This document shows positions 35,213-45,266 of a stretch of DNA of 64,000 nucleotides, in pieces (the first letter of the stretch is position 1; every line of letters starts with the position of its first letter). The DNA is taken from the NCBI RefSeq assembly GCF_003852525.1, contig NZ_QAJL01000003.1:1518061-1582060 (forward strand), written 5' to 3'. The notes below the pieces were generated by a model. That model worked only from the letters and a program-made list of their open reading frames with translations. It was not told the origin of the DNA and did no database searches. A program made the position numbers and the translations under genes. This DNA is from Pedobacter sp. KBW06. GTDB lineage: Bacteria; Bacteroidota; Bacteroidia; Sphingobacteriales; Sphingobacteriaceae.

Positions 35213-36853
35213 TTAATAAGTATATCCCGGATTTTGAGTCATGTTTGGATTGGTCTGGATTTCCGAGTAAGGAATTGGGAAAAGATAGTTTTTCGAAGCA
35301 TCGAAAACTGCAGGAGCAATATCCAGGATGGTATAATTAAAAGTCCCGTCTGCATTTTTAACAATGTTCACTCCTTTCAGTGGAGCATTGAGCACCTGCT
35401 CCGCGATTTTCCATCTTCTGATGTCCCAGAACCGTTGCTCTTCAAAAGCCATTTCCACGCGACGTTCATTTCTGATCAGGCTACGCATCTGATCTTTCGT
35501 GATGCCAGCAGCGATGCCATACCTCGCATCCGTTCCTGCCGTAATTCCCGCTCTTTTTCTTATGGCTGTAATGGCGTTCATCACCTCGGCTACCGGGCCG
35601 TTGACCTCATTCACTGCCTCTGCATAATTCAATAAGATCTCTGCATAACGAAACAGCATGACATGATGACTCTGATTGCTGTAAACACCGGAACTTTCAA
35701 ATTTACCCATGAATTTACGCAGGTAATACCCAGTTTTGGTCTGGACCCTGCTTCCTCCCGGGCGGTCTAAACCACCATTGAATGTTTCTACCGGTCTGTT
35801 CAGCCATTTCGTGGTATTGAACATAATTGTTGCCGCAAACCTGGGATCTCTGCCTGCGTATGGATTTGCAGCGTCGTATCCTGACCCCGTTTCCGTTGGC
35901 ATTTTACCATTTTTCATTGGAAAAGCGTCTACCAGATTTTGCGTAGGACTTGTTGTTCCGTTGCCAATAGTATATCCAATCGGCCCGTTATTCGTTTCCA
36001 CCGTCTGGTTTTGGCTCTGTTCCTTCATGAAAATAATTTCCGTGTTCTTCGTTGCATTAAACAGGGCAATGAAATCTGTTCCCAATGAGTAATTACCCAA
36101 TTGCATCAGGTCTTTTGCCGCATCAGCGGCTGCCTGCCAGCGTTGCAGATCTCCGCCAGGGTTCGAAAGCGGGCTTGCACGATATAATAATATTCTTGAT
36201 TTTAAGGCAAGCGCAGCCCCCTTATTTGCTCTTCCGATATTCTGATCAGCAACTACTGCCGGCAGTAAAAGGTCTTTTACCGCTTCGATTTCCGAAAGGA
36301 CATAATCATAACACTCATCCGCTGTATTTCTTTTCAGATTGACATTATCGTTAAGGCCAAATATTTTATCGCCGATCAGGGGCACTCCCCCCCATCTCTT
36401 TACCAGTTCAAAATAAAAGTAAGCACGGAGGAAACGCGCTTCTGCTTTCCACTGGATTTTCAGTTCAGGAGTAGTGGGTACAATATCGATTTTGCTCAGG
36501 AACATATTCGCCCTGCGGATCCCCGCATAATTCCTTGCCCACTGGTTGTCTGGTACATTTTGTCCGGACACCAGTCCGGTTCTGTAGCCCTCTACCGGAC
36601 TTCCATCTTCCGAAGAGACCGCATCATCAGTTCCTACATCCAGAAAATTCCCGATCACCCTGTTGTATCCGTCAGGTAATTGTGAATAGGTACCATTGAG
36701 AAACTGTTTCGCATAATCTGCATTCTTATCTATATTATCGAAAACCAGGTCTTCCCCGATTCTTTCCAGCGGTTCTTTTTCCTGGGATTTGGAGCAGGAA
36801 GCTATGATGGCAAGCAAGCTCAGTCCTGTAATTATATTTTTTATACGCTTCAT
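35213..36853 (-). CDS. SusD/RagB-family nutrient-binding lipoprotein (first pair)
   Basis: The 546-aa lipoprotein has the signal MKRIKNIITGLSLLAIIASCSKS. SusD features run through the length: DKNADYAKQFLNGTYSQLPDGYN, LKIQWKAEARFLRAYFYFELVKRWGGVPLIGDKIF, MLFRYAEILLNYAEAVNE, RRVEMAFEEQRFWDIRRWK and the closing YLFPIPYSEIQTNPNMTQNPGY. It partners the SusC encoded 17 nt upstream. Compared with the second SusD the overall plan is the same but sequence is quite different, which suggests that the two pairs bind different parts or sizes of the glycan rather than being a recent duplication. Confidence 0.96.
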   Translation of the reverse strand: MKRIKNIITGLSLLAIIASCSKSQEKEPLERIGEDLVFDNIDKNADYAKQFLNGTYSQLPDGYNRVIGNFLDVGTDDAVSSEDGSPVEGYRTGLVSGQNVPDNQWARNYAGIRRANMFLSKIDIVPTTPELKIQWKAEARFLRAYFYFELVKRWGGVPLIGDKIFGLNDNVNLKRNTADECYDYVLSEIEAVKDLLLPAVVADQNIGRANKGAALALKSRILLYRASPLSNPGGDLQRWQAAADAAKDLMQLGNYSLGTDFIALFNATKNTEIIFMKEQSQNQTVETNNGPIGYTIGNGTTSPTQNLVDAFPMKNGKMPTETGSGYDAANPYAGRDPRFAATIMFNTTKWLNRPVETFNGGLDRPGGSRVQTKTGYYLRKFMGKFESSGVYSNQSHHVMLFRYAEILLNYAEAVNEVNGPVAEVMNAITAIRKRAGITAGTDARYGIAAGITKDQMRSLIRNERRVEMAFEEQRFWDIRRWKIAEQVLNAPLKGVNIVKNADGTFNYTILDIAPAVFDASKNYLFPIPYSEIQTNPNMTQNPGYTY

Positions 36854-36870
36854 TACTTTAAGGTTCAGGT

Positions 36871-39738
36871 TTAAAATTGTAGGTTGATTCCAAAATTGAA
36901 TACGCGTTGGTTTGGATAATCCCAGGCAACGACTTCAGGATCTACTCTTTCCAGCGGGGTAATGGTGAGCAGGTTGCTGCCATTTACAAAGATTCTTGCC
37001 CGGTCCAGTTTTACAAAACTGATCCAGCGCTGCGGTAAAGAATAAGCGAACTCTACATTTCTAAGACGCAGGTAGCTGCCATTCTTCAACCAGAAAGAAG
37101 AGTTTCTTTGGTTGTTAATGTTGTTTCCAACTGTTAAACGCGGGTAAGTTGCGGTCGCTGCAGTTGCAGGTGTCCAGCGGTCCAGGTGATGGGCAAATGC
37201 CTGTCCGGAACCTCCAACTCCTACCGATTGAAATTCATAAGTTCCGGCTCCGTTTACAAAAACGTTTCTGTTGGCTACGCCATTCCATACCATAGAGAAC
37301 TCAAATCCTTTATAGTTAAAGCCTGCTGTTAGTCCGTAAAAGATCGTTGGTTTGGTGCTTCCTATCGCCTGCTCATCAAAAACATTAATCACCCCATCTC
37401 CGTTCAGGTCCTTATACCTGATGTCGCCAGGGACCGCCTTATATCCGTCCACTTTGGCACTGTTGTCAATTTCTGCCTGATTGTTAAAAAAGCCATCTGC
37501 CACCATTCCAAAGGGCTGTCCTACCGGAAGCCCGGTTCTCTTCATCCATTCATAAGGTCTGATCACCTCGTCCATATAGTCGATCCTGCTTTTGCTCAGT
37601 GAGGCATTTCCATTTACAAACCAGTTCATGCTGCCTGTTTTACCGTAATAGCCTGCGGTTAGCTCTAAGCCGCTATAGGTTCGTTTTCCAATATTTTCAT
37701 TAGGTCTTGTATTTCCCAGAACTGTACTTGCATTTGTGCCGCGTGGTTGTAAAATGCCGCTGTAGGCATTGTGGTAATACTCTGCGGTGAATTGAAGTTT
37801 ATTCTGGAATGCAGAAATGTCCAGACCAAGATTCAGCTTATCTGCAGTTTCCCAGGTGATGTTGGGGTTGGCCAGAAGGGCTTCAATAATAGAACTGTTG
37901 CCGGTTGCCGGGTTGCCAAAATAAACCGTATTGGAAGAGGTATAGAATTGCTGATAAACGAAATTACCCGCCCCGCTATTGTCGGCTGTACGTCCGTAAC
38001 TTCCTCTTAATTTAAGGGTATTCAAAGATTTGAAAGATTTCATAAAATCCTCCTTTGACATGTCCCATCCTAAACCTGCCGCAGGAAAAAATCCCCACTG
38101 ATGATTGGTTGGATAGCGGTTCATTCCCATATAGGAAGAGGCCAGCTCCAGGAAATACTTTTTACTATAGTTATACTGAAATCTTGCGGCAAGCGCAGTA
38201 TTGTCCATACTCAGATCAGAACCGTTTACAAAGCTATCCATGTTATAATTCAGGGAAGCGTTCAGTTCATGATTTCCAAAGACCCGGTCATAGCCTGTCA
38301 TAAACTCCGTATAGATCTGCCTGTTCGTTACATTCTGGGAAGAGCTATTGTTCTGGGAGCCGTCTGTACCAAATTTAACGATGTCTGCCGCTCCTCCCGG
38401 TTTGGGGGTATACTGATAAACTGCGAAGGATTTGCTCCGGTTGATCAATTCAGAATAATAGGTATTAAAGGATCCTTTTCCCTGTACATACCATCCTTCC
38501 AGCAATTCGTCCAGCTTCTGTTTCAGGCTCAGGTCAACGCCAAGGTTGCGGTTGTAACTAGGTCTGTAGCCCGAACCGATCACCTGTCCGTATAAGTTAT
38601 TGCCGAACTGTTGATTTCCTCCAAAAGAACCATCCGGATTTAACATCGGATACGCATTGTTTGGTGTTCTCAAAAGACTTGTATAAATCAAGTCTGAACC
38701 GGTAATATCTGTTAAGTAAGCATCAATGGCTCCAGGTTCATTTCCATTTCTGATTCTTCCAAAAACATTGAGGGAAAGCAACAGGTTTTTAGTAAGGTCA
38801 GCATCTATATTCGTTCTGAAACCATATCGTTTAAAGGAGTTATTGGTCTCGTAGGTGTTCCTTTTGGGATCAGAAACAAAGAAACCATCCTGATTCAGGT
38901 AATCCAGGTCTACAAAATAGCGGGCTTTTTCGTTTCCTCCTGAGAAGTTCAGGTTGTACCGCTGCAGGCTGGCCTGTTTTTTTAGAATACTGTTGTACCA
39001 GTCTACATTCGGATACAGGACAGGATCAGAGCCATTGCGGTATTTCTCTATTGCTTCGGCTGTGTATATGGGTTGTTTTCCATCGTTTGTCAATGCTTCA
39101 TTAAAAAGTGTAGCATAGTCACCTGCGTTCAGAAAAGACGGGATATTCAACTGTTTCTGGATCCCTGTTTGAGCCGTGAAAGAAATCTTCCGGGGAGCAA
39201 TACCGCCTCTTTTCGTCTCGATCAGGATCGCCCCATTGCTTCCCCTCATTCCATAAACAGCAGTCGCCAATGCATCTTTTAAAACGGAAACGGAAGCCAC
39301 CTGCTCAGGGTTAATGCTATTCAGATTTCTGGGTACCCCATCTACGACGATCAATGGGTTTCGTCCCCTCAGAAAAATAGATGCCGCATCTTCTCCTGGC
39401 TTGGCCGATGGCTGAACCATCGATAAACCGGCTAGTTTACCATATAAAGTTCCCTCAATCTGTGCTACAGGGAAGCTGAGCAGTTCATCTCCGCTCACTA
39501 TTCCCTGAGATTGTAACAGTTGTTCTTTGCGTTGTGTGCCAAACCATACCGGAATCTTGCTGGAAGGCAATTGAAAGGAATAAGAACTCCTGACTGCCTT
39601 TCTTGCAGAATCGTTCAATGCTTTCTTATTGAAAGTACTGTCCTGGGATTGGGCATACGCAGTCTGTTGAGACCATGCCGTTAAGCACAGCATCCCCAGC
39701 CCCAAATTTCTAAATGAATTGCGTAGTTTTTCTCTCAT
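36871..39738 (-). CDS. SusC-like TonB-dependent transporter lacking the N-terminal beta-sandwich (first pair)
   Basis: The 955-aa protein has a signal peptide (about residues 1-30, TAYAQ) and then a 60-residue stretch without the usual carboxypeptidase-regulatory domain before the plug (about 80-175: VAQIEGTLYGKLAGLSMVQ, PLIVVDGVPRNLN, VSVLKDALATAVYGMRGSNGAILIETKRG). The barrel ends VFNFGINLQF. The missing domain shortens it relative to the other two SusC proteins here by 60-100 residues. It is the first gene of the minus-strand glycan operon. Its 5' leader carries a hairpin with the UUUGGUCG loop, and the sensor/regulator gene diverges upstream, so it is the likely point of control. Confidence 0.94.
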   Translation of the reverse strand: MREKLRNSFRNLGLGMLCLTAWSQQTAYAQSQDSTFNKKALNDSARKAVRSSYSFQLPSSKIPVWFGTQRKEQLLQSQGIVSGDELLSFPVAQIEGTLYGKLAGLSMVQPSAKPGEDAASIFLRGRNPLIVVDGVPRNLNSINPEQVASVSVLKDALATAVYGMRGSNGAILIETKRGGIAPRKISFTAQTGIQKQLNIPSFLNAGDYATLFNEALTNDGKQPIYTAEAIEKYRNGSDPVLYPNVDWYNSILKKQASLQRYNLNFSGGNEKARYFVDLDYLNQDGFFVSDPKRNTYETNNSFKRYGFRTNIDADLTKNLLLSLNVFGRIRNGNEPGAIDAYLTDITGSDLIYTSLLRTPNNAYPMLNPDGSFGGNQQFGNNLYGQVIGSGYRPSYNRNLGVDLSLKQKLDELLEGWYVQGKGSFNTYYSELINRSKSFAVYQYTPKPGGAADIVKFGTDGSQNNSSSQNVTNRQIYTEFMTGYDRVFGNHELNASLNYNMDSFVNGSDLSMDNTALAARFQYNYSKKYFLELASSYMGMNRYPTNHQWGFFPAAGLGWDMSKEDFMKSFKSLNTLKLRGSYGRTADNSGAGNFVYQQFYTSSNTVYFGNPATGNSSIIEALLANPNITWETADKLNLGLDISAFQNKLQFTAEYYHNAYSGILQPRGTNASTVLGNTRPNENIGKRTYSGLELTAGYYGKTGSMNWFVNGNASLSKSRIDYMDEVIRPYEWMKRTGLPVGQPFGMVADGFFNNQAEIDNSAKVDGYKAVPGDIRYKDLNGDGVINVFDEQAIGSTKPTIFYGLTAGFNYKGFEFSMVWNGVANRNVFVNGAGTYEFQSVGVGGSGQAFAHHLDRWTPATAATATYPRLTVGNNINNQRNSSFWLKNGSYLRLRNVEFAYSLPQRWISFVKLDRARIFVNGSNLLTITPLERVDPEVVAWDYPNQRVFNFGINLQF

Positions 39739-40222
39739 ATATCTGGTTTTAAGTTTTGGTTGAGATCATTTGATATTACAGCAGTTAAATAGAGCCCTCC
39801 GTTGTTGCGACCAAACAACAATCGAAGGGCATTCAACCTAACCTTAGTTTTATAATTATTTTTGCAACTGCGAGCTGCGAATAATGATCATTACAGAATG
39901 ATCAGGTACTAGCTACCTTGCGATTTCCTGATGTAGCCGGATTGGGGAAGAGTAAAAGTTTGTGTCATGGTTTGGAGGTTTTGGTTTGGTTAGTTGGTTA
40001 ATTGACTTTTTGATCGGAAGACCCAATCTTGTTTTTTTGGTTGTACCAAAGCTGTAGGATAATTCTTTTTTAAAAGATGAATATTCTAAAGGAATAGGTA
40101 GAAAAATCAAAAAAAAGCGCATTCAGAAACAATTCAACAATATTTTGCAGATAATAAGAATGAATAATCGGATATTCACAGCTCAACAAAACCAATATTA
40201 ACAGCCCTTGGGGGGAGCCGGT
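39739..40222. other. Divergent control region between susC and the hybrid sensor gene
   Basis: This 484-nt gap contains no credible gene. Towards susC it holds CTAAGGTTAGGTT (39847-39835, minus) and the leader hairpin listed separately. The centre around 39960-40010 is a run of GGTTT/GGTTA repeats on the plus strand (TTTGGAGGTTTTGGTTTGGTTAGTTGGTTAATT). Sites for the hybrid regulator should lie here, but I cannot define one. Confidence 0.5.
39794..39830 (-). promoter_or_regulatory. Leader hairpin with UUUGGUCG loop upstream of susC
   Basis: On the minus strand GCCCT...AGGGC (outer, 5 bp) and TTGTTG...CAACAA (inner, 6 bp) with a small internal bulge form a long hairpin closing the loop TTTGGTCG (39815-39808). 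It begins 4 nt after GTTAGGTT and ends 55 nt before the susC ATG. The loop is identical to that upstream of phnA while the stem differs, which favours a conserved RNA element. Confidence 0.55.
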
Positions 40223-43200
40223 ATGAAACTTATAAAAAGGAGCTTTGATCTGTCATGGCTCTGCTTTCTTATTTTATTGCAAGTCGCGGCCTATGCACAG
40301 AAAAGCATCCGTTTCAGTAACCTGACACTGGAGAACGGACTTTCTCAGAATTCTGTAATGGCCATTACCCAGGACCACCGGCAATTTATATGGTTTGGCA
40401 CCAAACATGGCCTGAACAGGTATGATGGCTATCAGTTTAAGGTTTATAAAAATAACCCCAATGATCCGGGCAGTATTTCAAGCGATGAAATCACGTCCAT
40501 TTTAACTGATCATGCAGGTGTTCTTTGGGTGGGAACCGTGAAAGGCCTCAACAAGTATGATGAGAAAAAAGATGCCTTTACCCGTATTAACGCCAATCCG
40601 AAACTCAAAAACAGCATCAGCAGCAATGCCATAGAGCACATTTATGAAGATAAAAAAGGACAACTCTGGATCAGCACATTGTATGGGGCCAACCTGCTCG
40701 TTAACCGGGAAGACAACAAATTCAAGACCTACCTGTTTAAGGATGCCCGTTCCAACAGGGGCGTAAACAACGTTTACGCAGCTTTGAGGGGCCCTGATGA
40801 TCAGATGTGGTTTGCCACGAGCGATGGACTGATCCGCATGAACACTAAAAACGGACAATACCGGATCTACCGGCATGAGCAGGCAAAGGCAGGCAGCATC
40901 AGTTCCAACTACATTACGAGCCTGACTGCCGATGCACAGCAGAACATCTGGATTGGCACCGATAACGGCTTAAACCTGTTCAATAATGCCGATGGATCTT
41001 TCTCTGTTTACCGGCATAATGACAGCGGCAATTCACTTGTTCACAACGACATTCGTGAAATCATGCTCGACCAGCAGGGCATGCTCTGGATCGGGACCCA
41101 GGAGGGGCTGAGTATTTTCGACCCCGGCAACAAGCGCTTCAGCAATTATCAGCACAATCCGGAGTTAAAAGAAAGCCTCAGCCATAACTCTATTCACAGC
41201 ATCTTTCAGGACCGGAACCACTGTACCTGGATAGGGACTTTTTATGGAGGTGTAAATATCGCTTACCCCTTCCCTACGGAGTTTCATGCTTATAAAAACA
41301 GTAAACTGCGGTCCAGCATCAGCAGCAATATCATCAGTTCCATTGTAGAAGATCAGTATCAAAACCTGTGGATAGGTACCGAGGGCGGCGGTTTAAACTA
41401 TTATAACCGAAGCAACCAGACCTATTCAAATTATAAGATCAGTCTGAACAATAAACAAGGGCTCAGCTCCAATCTGATCAAAACCATTTGTAAAGACAGA
41501 AACGGAAATTTATTAATAGGGACCCATCACGGTGGCCTCAACATCTTTAATCCTAAGGACAAAACATTCAGGTCTGTCGTCAATGTGAAGGATACGAGTA
41601 ACAACATCAGCACTGCCGAAATCATTGCCATTTGCGAAGACAGCAACCGCGACATCTGGGTGGGCTCTTATTCAGGACTCAATCTGATGAAATGGAAAAA
41701 TGGGGAAACTGCGTATACGATAAAGAGCCCACTGGAGAAAAAGCTGCAGAACAAACACATACAGGTCCTGTTTGAGGATAGGGAGAAGAACCTTTGGATT
41801 GGTACGCAAGCTGGCCTGCATGCCTACGACCTAAACACCAGGCAACTGTATTCTTTCTTTAAAGACAAAAACAACCCGCAGAAACTTCAATCCGACTATA
41901 TCAACTGTATCGTGCAAACCACATCCGGGAGCCTCTGTTTAGGTACTTATTTTGGTGGACTCAGCATTTACAACCCCAAGACAAAACAGTTTAAAACCTA
42001 TACCGAAAAGGAGGGTTTATCCAACAACAATGTGCTCGGTGTGATTGAAGATGAAGCGGGAAGTTTATGGATCAGCACCGATAATGGTTTGTCAAAACTT
42101 AATCCGAAGACTGGAAAATTCAGAACCTATACCAAGAGTGACGGGCTTGCAGGTAATGATTTCAATGTCAGGTCTTATTTTAAAGACAGTAAAGGAGAAC
42201 TCTTTTTTGGTGGTTATAATGGCCTGACTTCCTTTTTTGCTCAACAAATAGAAATCAACCGGTCTCAAAGCCCGATAATTTTTACCGGATTAAAGCTGTT
42301 TAACCTTCCTATTGCGGTAAATGGTCCTGATGAGCTGTTGAAAGAAAACATCAGCAGCAGCAAAAGCATCACCTTTGGTCATGATCAGAATCATTTTACA
42401 CTTGGCTTCGCCTTGCTAAACTACGTCAAACCCGACAAAAACAGGTATGCTTACCGGCTGCTGGATTACGATAAAGAATGGAACTACACCAATGAACCGA
42501 CTGCAACGTATTCCAACCTTCCCTCCGGGAATTATACCTTTATGGTGAAAGGAAGCAATAACGATGGCATCTCGGGTGCCGGCATTGCCAGTATAAAGAT
42601 CCGGATCAAACCGCCCTTATGGGCAAGCTGGTGGGCCTATTGCCTTTATCTGTTGATCTTTGGTGTTATTCTGTTCCTTACCATCCGTTACATCGTGGTA
42701 CGGGCACTATTGAAGCGATCTGTAGATTTACAACAGATGAAGCTGAGCTTCTTCACCAATATCTCTCATGAGATCCGCACGCCTTTAACACTCATTCTGG
42801 GACCACTGGAAAACTTATTAAAGAACACTCAGGACAATATGGAAGTCCACAGGCAGGTTATCCCGATCAAGAACAATGCAGACCGCTTAATGCGGCTGAT
42901 CACTGAACTAATGGATTTCAGAAAGGTAGAAGCAGGACATTTAAAACTGACAGTCGGCCGGGAGAATATTGTGACTTTCAGCAAAGAGATCTTTCTGGCC
43001 TTCAGCCATATTGCCATCAGCCGGAACATTCAGTATACCTTTGAATGCACAACTGAATCTATTCCGCTTTATTTTGACAAGGCGCAATTGGAAAAAGTAT
43101 TATTTAATTTGCTGAGCAATGCTTTTAAGTTCAGTGATGATGAGGGACAGATCAGGCTTTCTATTGTGGAGCATCCTAATTTTGTAACGCTGAAGGTAAG

Positions 43201-44314
43201 GGACAACGGAAAGGGCATCCCTTATGAAAGCCAGAATAAGTTGTTCAGCGACTTTTTCCAGGTAGATGCGCAGGGCTCAAGTCATATTGGTTCGGGAATA
43301 GGTCTTGCTCTTTCCAAAAGCATTGTGGAATCTCATCGTGGAAAAATTGGCATAGAAAGCCACCCCGCCGCAGCCGAAAAGGCCGGAGATACCTGCTTTA
43401 CCGTAACACTTCAAAAAGGGAAGGCTCATTTTAAACCAGCAGAGCTGATGGAAACCATTGGCTATGACCTGGTCCTGGAAAGTCTGGCTCCTACCCTGCT
43501 GAACGATGATCCGACAACGGCAGAAGAGATTAAAAACACAGCGCAGCATGAAACTATTTTGGTAGTCGAGGATAATCCGGAAATCAGGCAGCTGATTTCC
43601 GGATTATTGAGCAAAAATTATCAGATCAAAGAAAGTGAGGATGGATCAAAAGGATGGGAAACAGCGATAGAACTTCTTCCTGACCTGATCATCTGTGACA
43701 TCATGATGCCGGTAATGGATGGGCTTGAACTCTGCAGGAAAATAAAAGGCGACGAAAGGACCAGTCATATTCCGGTGATCTTATTGACGGCAAGGTCCAC
43801 GCACATCCACCAGGTAAGTGGACTTGAGACTGGCGCAGATGCTTACCTTACCAAACCTTTCAGCACGGAATTACTGGCCCTCAATATCAAAAACCTTTTG
43901 AATTCCAGGGCCACCATGCGACAAAAGTATGGTCAACAAGTGACTTTACAGCCTCAGAACGTACTGATCGGATCGATGGATCAGGCTTTCATGACCAGGG
44001 TATTAAAGTATATCGAAGAGAACATGGCCGATCAAAGTTTTGCTGTTCCCGACCTCGCCATTGAAGTCGGGATGAGCCAACCTGTCTTATACAAGAAGAT
44101 CAGGGCGATTACAGACCTCTCCGTAAATGATTTCATTAAATCTATCCGCCTAAAAAAGGCAGCTCTGCTTTTGGAACAAAACGTCTATACCATATCCGAA
44201 ATCTCTTATCTGGTTGGGTTTAATGATCCTAAATATTTCAGCAGGGAGTTTAGAAAACAATATGGAGAAACGCCGAGGGGTTTTATCAATAAGCTCAAAG
44301 AAAATGAAAAGTGA
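40223..44314 (+). CDS. Hybrid two-component sensor/regulator with AraC output (HTCS)
   Basis: From ATG 40223 the protein is 1363 aa: signal peptide (residues 1-26, AYAQ), two beta-propellers of reg_prop repeats (about 30-690, repeated LWIGT.GGLN motifs), a Y_Y_Y domain (about 715-785), one TM (about 800-825), HisKA with His849 in NISHEIRTPLTLILGPLENLL, HATPase (NLLSNAFKFSDD, DNGKGIP, GSGIGLALSKS), a receiver domain with Asp1159 in IICDIMMPVMDG, and a C-terminal AraC-type HTH (about 1260-1360). Members of this family bind a breakdown product of the glycan in the periplasm and activate the linked sus operon. It is divergent from that operon, so it is the expected activator. An upstream ATG at 40208 is less likely because GGGGGGAG precedes 40223. 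Confidence 0.95.
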   Translation: MKLIKRSFDLSWLCFLILLQVAAYAQKSIRFSNLTLENGLSQNSVMAITQDHRQFIWFGTKHGLNRYDGYQFKVYKNNPNDPGSISSDEITSILTDHAGVLWVGTVKGLNKYDEKKDAFTRINANPKLKNSISSNAIEHIYEDKKGQLWISTLYGANLLVNREDNKFKTYLFKDARSNRGVNNVYAALRGPDDQMWFATSDGLIRMNTKNGQYRIYRHEQAKAGSISSNYITSLTADAQQNIWIGTDNGLNLFNNADGSFSVYRHNDSGNSLVHNDIREIMLDQQGMLWIGTQEGLSIFDPGNKRFSNYQHNPELKESLSHNSIHSIFQDRNHCTWIGTFYGGVNIAYPFPTEFHAYKNSKLRSSISSNIISSIVEDQYQNLWIGTEGGGLNYYNRSNQTYSNYKISLNNKQGLSSNLIKTICKDRNGNLLIGTHHGGLNIFNPKDKTFRSVVNVKDTSNNISTAEIIAICEDSNRDIWVGSYSGLNLMKWKNGETAYTIKSPLEKKLQNKHIQVLFEDREKNLWIGTQAGLHAYDLNTRQLYSFFKDKNNPQKLQSDYINCIVQTTSGSLCLGTYFGGLSIYNPKTKQFKTYTEKEGLSNNNVLGVIEDEAGSLWISTDNGLSKLNPKTGKFRTYTKSDGLAGNDFNVRSYFKDSKGELFFGGYNGLTSFFAQQIEINRSQSPIIFTGLKLFNLPIAVNGPDELLKENISSSKSITFGHDQNHFTLGFALLNYVKPDKNRYAYRLLDYDKEWNYTNEPTATYSNLPSGNYTFMVKGSNNDGISGAGIASIKIRIKPPLWASWWAYCLYLLIFGVILFLTIRYIVVRALLKRSVDLQQMKLSFFTNISHEIRTPLTLILGPLENLLKNTQDNMEVHRQVIPIKNNADRLMRLITELMDFRKVEAGHLKLTVGRENIVTFSKEIFLAFSHIAISRNIQYTFECTTESIPLYFDKAQLEKVLFNLLSNAFKFSDDEGQIRLSIVEHPNFVTLKVRDNGKGIPYESQNKLFSDFFQVDAQGSSHIGSGIGLALSKSIVESHRGKIGIESHPAAAEKAGDTCFTVTLQKGKAHFKPAELMETIGYDLVLESLAPTLLNDDPTTAEEIKNTAQHETILVVEDNPEIRQLISGLLSKNYQIKESEDGSKGWETAIELLPDLIICDIMMPVMDGLELCRKIKGDERTSHIPVILLTARSTHIHQVSGLETGADAYLTKPFSTELLALNIKNLLNSRATMRQKYGQQVTLQPQNVLIGSMDQAFMTRVLKYIEENMADQSFAVPDLAIEVGMSQPVLYKKIRAITDLSVNDFIKSIRLKKAALLLEQNVYTISEISYLVGFNDPKYFSREFRKQYGETPRGFINKLKENEK

Positions 44315-44315
44315 G

Positions 44316-45266
44316 TTAAGCCATTTTGTTGAATAGCCGCTGAACTGCATCTATCTCTTCTACTTCCAGATTCAGCATATTTAAGGTCTCCATATAAAGT
44401 TCTTCCCAGGGCAGATCTCTCCCAGTTACGTTATTTATGTAGTTGATCAGCTGCCTTTCGATCAGCTGCTGAAAAGACTCCTGAAGTTTGATTTTATATT
44501 CCTCTGAAATCCAATCATTACCCAGTAATGGATGATAATAGTCTTTAAGGATTCTGCAAAAGCCAAACCGGGCAGCCTTTTTCTTTTCGTCCGACATGGG
44601 AAGGAAGCGATAGAAACTGTCATAATCGCCAGTCGCGAAATAAATAGCTGGTTTTTGAAGAACTGCTCGTAAATTAAGCTCAATATCCTGAAGCCGTTCA
44701 TAATCTTCATTCCAGCCGCCTGTTTTTTGTAAAAAATCCTTCCGCCAAACCGGGGACATGGTATGCCAGGGAACCTGATGCTTCAGCAGCCGGTATATGA
44801 TGTCTTCGATATTCGGATCCGGGTTGCTGAAGGTTCCTTTGATATTTTTATCATTATCAATAAAAGCAGTCTTAAACACATACATGTCATTTGATAAATT
44901 GGATTCAATAGCGAGCATTCTATTTTTCAGACAATCTTCTTCCAACAAATCATCCGCATCTAAAAACATCACCCAATTTGTAACTGTCTGTTTCAGGCCG
45001 AGGTTTCTACAACTATTTGCGCCTTTTTTTAGCGTACGATCTTTGCGTTTGATTAAGAGAAACCGCTTGTCATTTGCGATGTATTCCTGCGTCAAGTCAA
45101 TTGAATGGTCAGTTGACCCATCATCTATAATTATACATTGCCATTCCCGATAGGATTGGAACTTAACGCTATTCAATGTCTCGATCAGATATCTTTCCGC
45201 ATTGAATAGTGGAATTACCAGGGTAATGACCGGATTAATTGCAGGATAACTCAAAAGATCTGACAT
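44316..45266 (-). CDS. Glycosyltransferase family 2
   Basis: From ATG 45266 the product is 316 aa, with the GT-A signature VITLVIPLFNAERYLIETLNSVKFQSY, the nucleotide-sugar motif IIIDDGSTDHS (Asp48-Asp53) and the metal-binding FLDADDLLEED (residues 101-111). The frame runs 48 codons further upstream, but this would place the start within the preceding gene; the chosen ATG overlaps that gene's 3' end by 32 nt, which suggests translational coupling. It is the last gene of the peptide cluster. It would transfer a sugar, possibly to the precursor peptide or to a cell-surface acceptor; no acceptor can be read from the sequence. Confidence 0.9.
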   Translation of the reverse strand: MSDLLSYPAINPVITLVIPLFNAERYLIETLNSVKFQSYREWQCIIIDDGSTDHSIDLTQEYIANDKRFLLIKRKDRTLKKGANSCRNLGLKQTVTNWVMFLDADDLLEEDCLKNRMLAIESNLSNDMYVFKTAFIDNDKNIKGTFSNPDPNIEDIIYRLLKHQVPWHTMSPVWRKDFLQKTGGWNEDYERLQDIELNLRAVLQKPAIYFATGDYDSFYRFLPMSDEKKKAARFGFCRILKDYYHPLLGNDWISEEYKIKLQESFQQLIERQLINYINNVTGRDLPWEELYMETLNMLNLEVEEIDAVQRLFNKMA

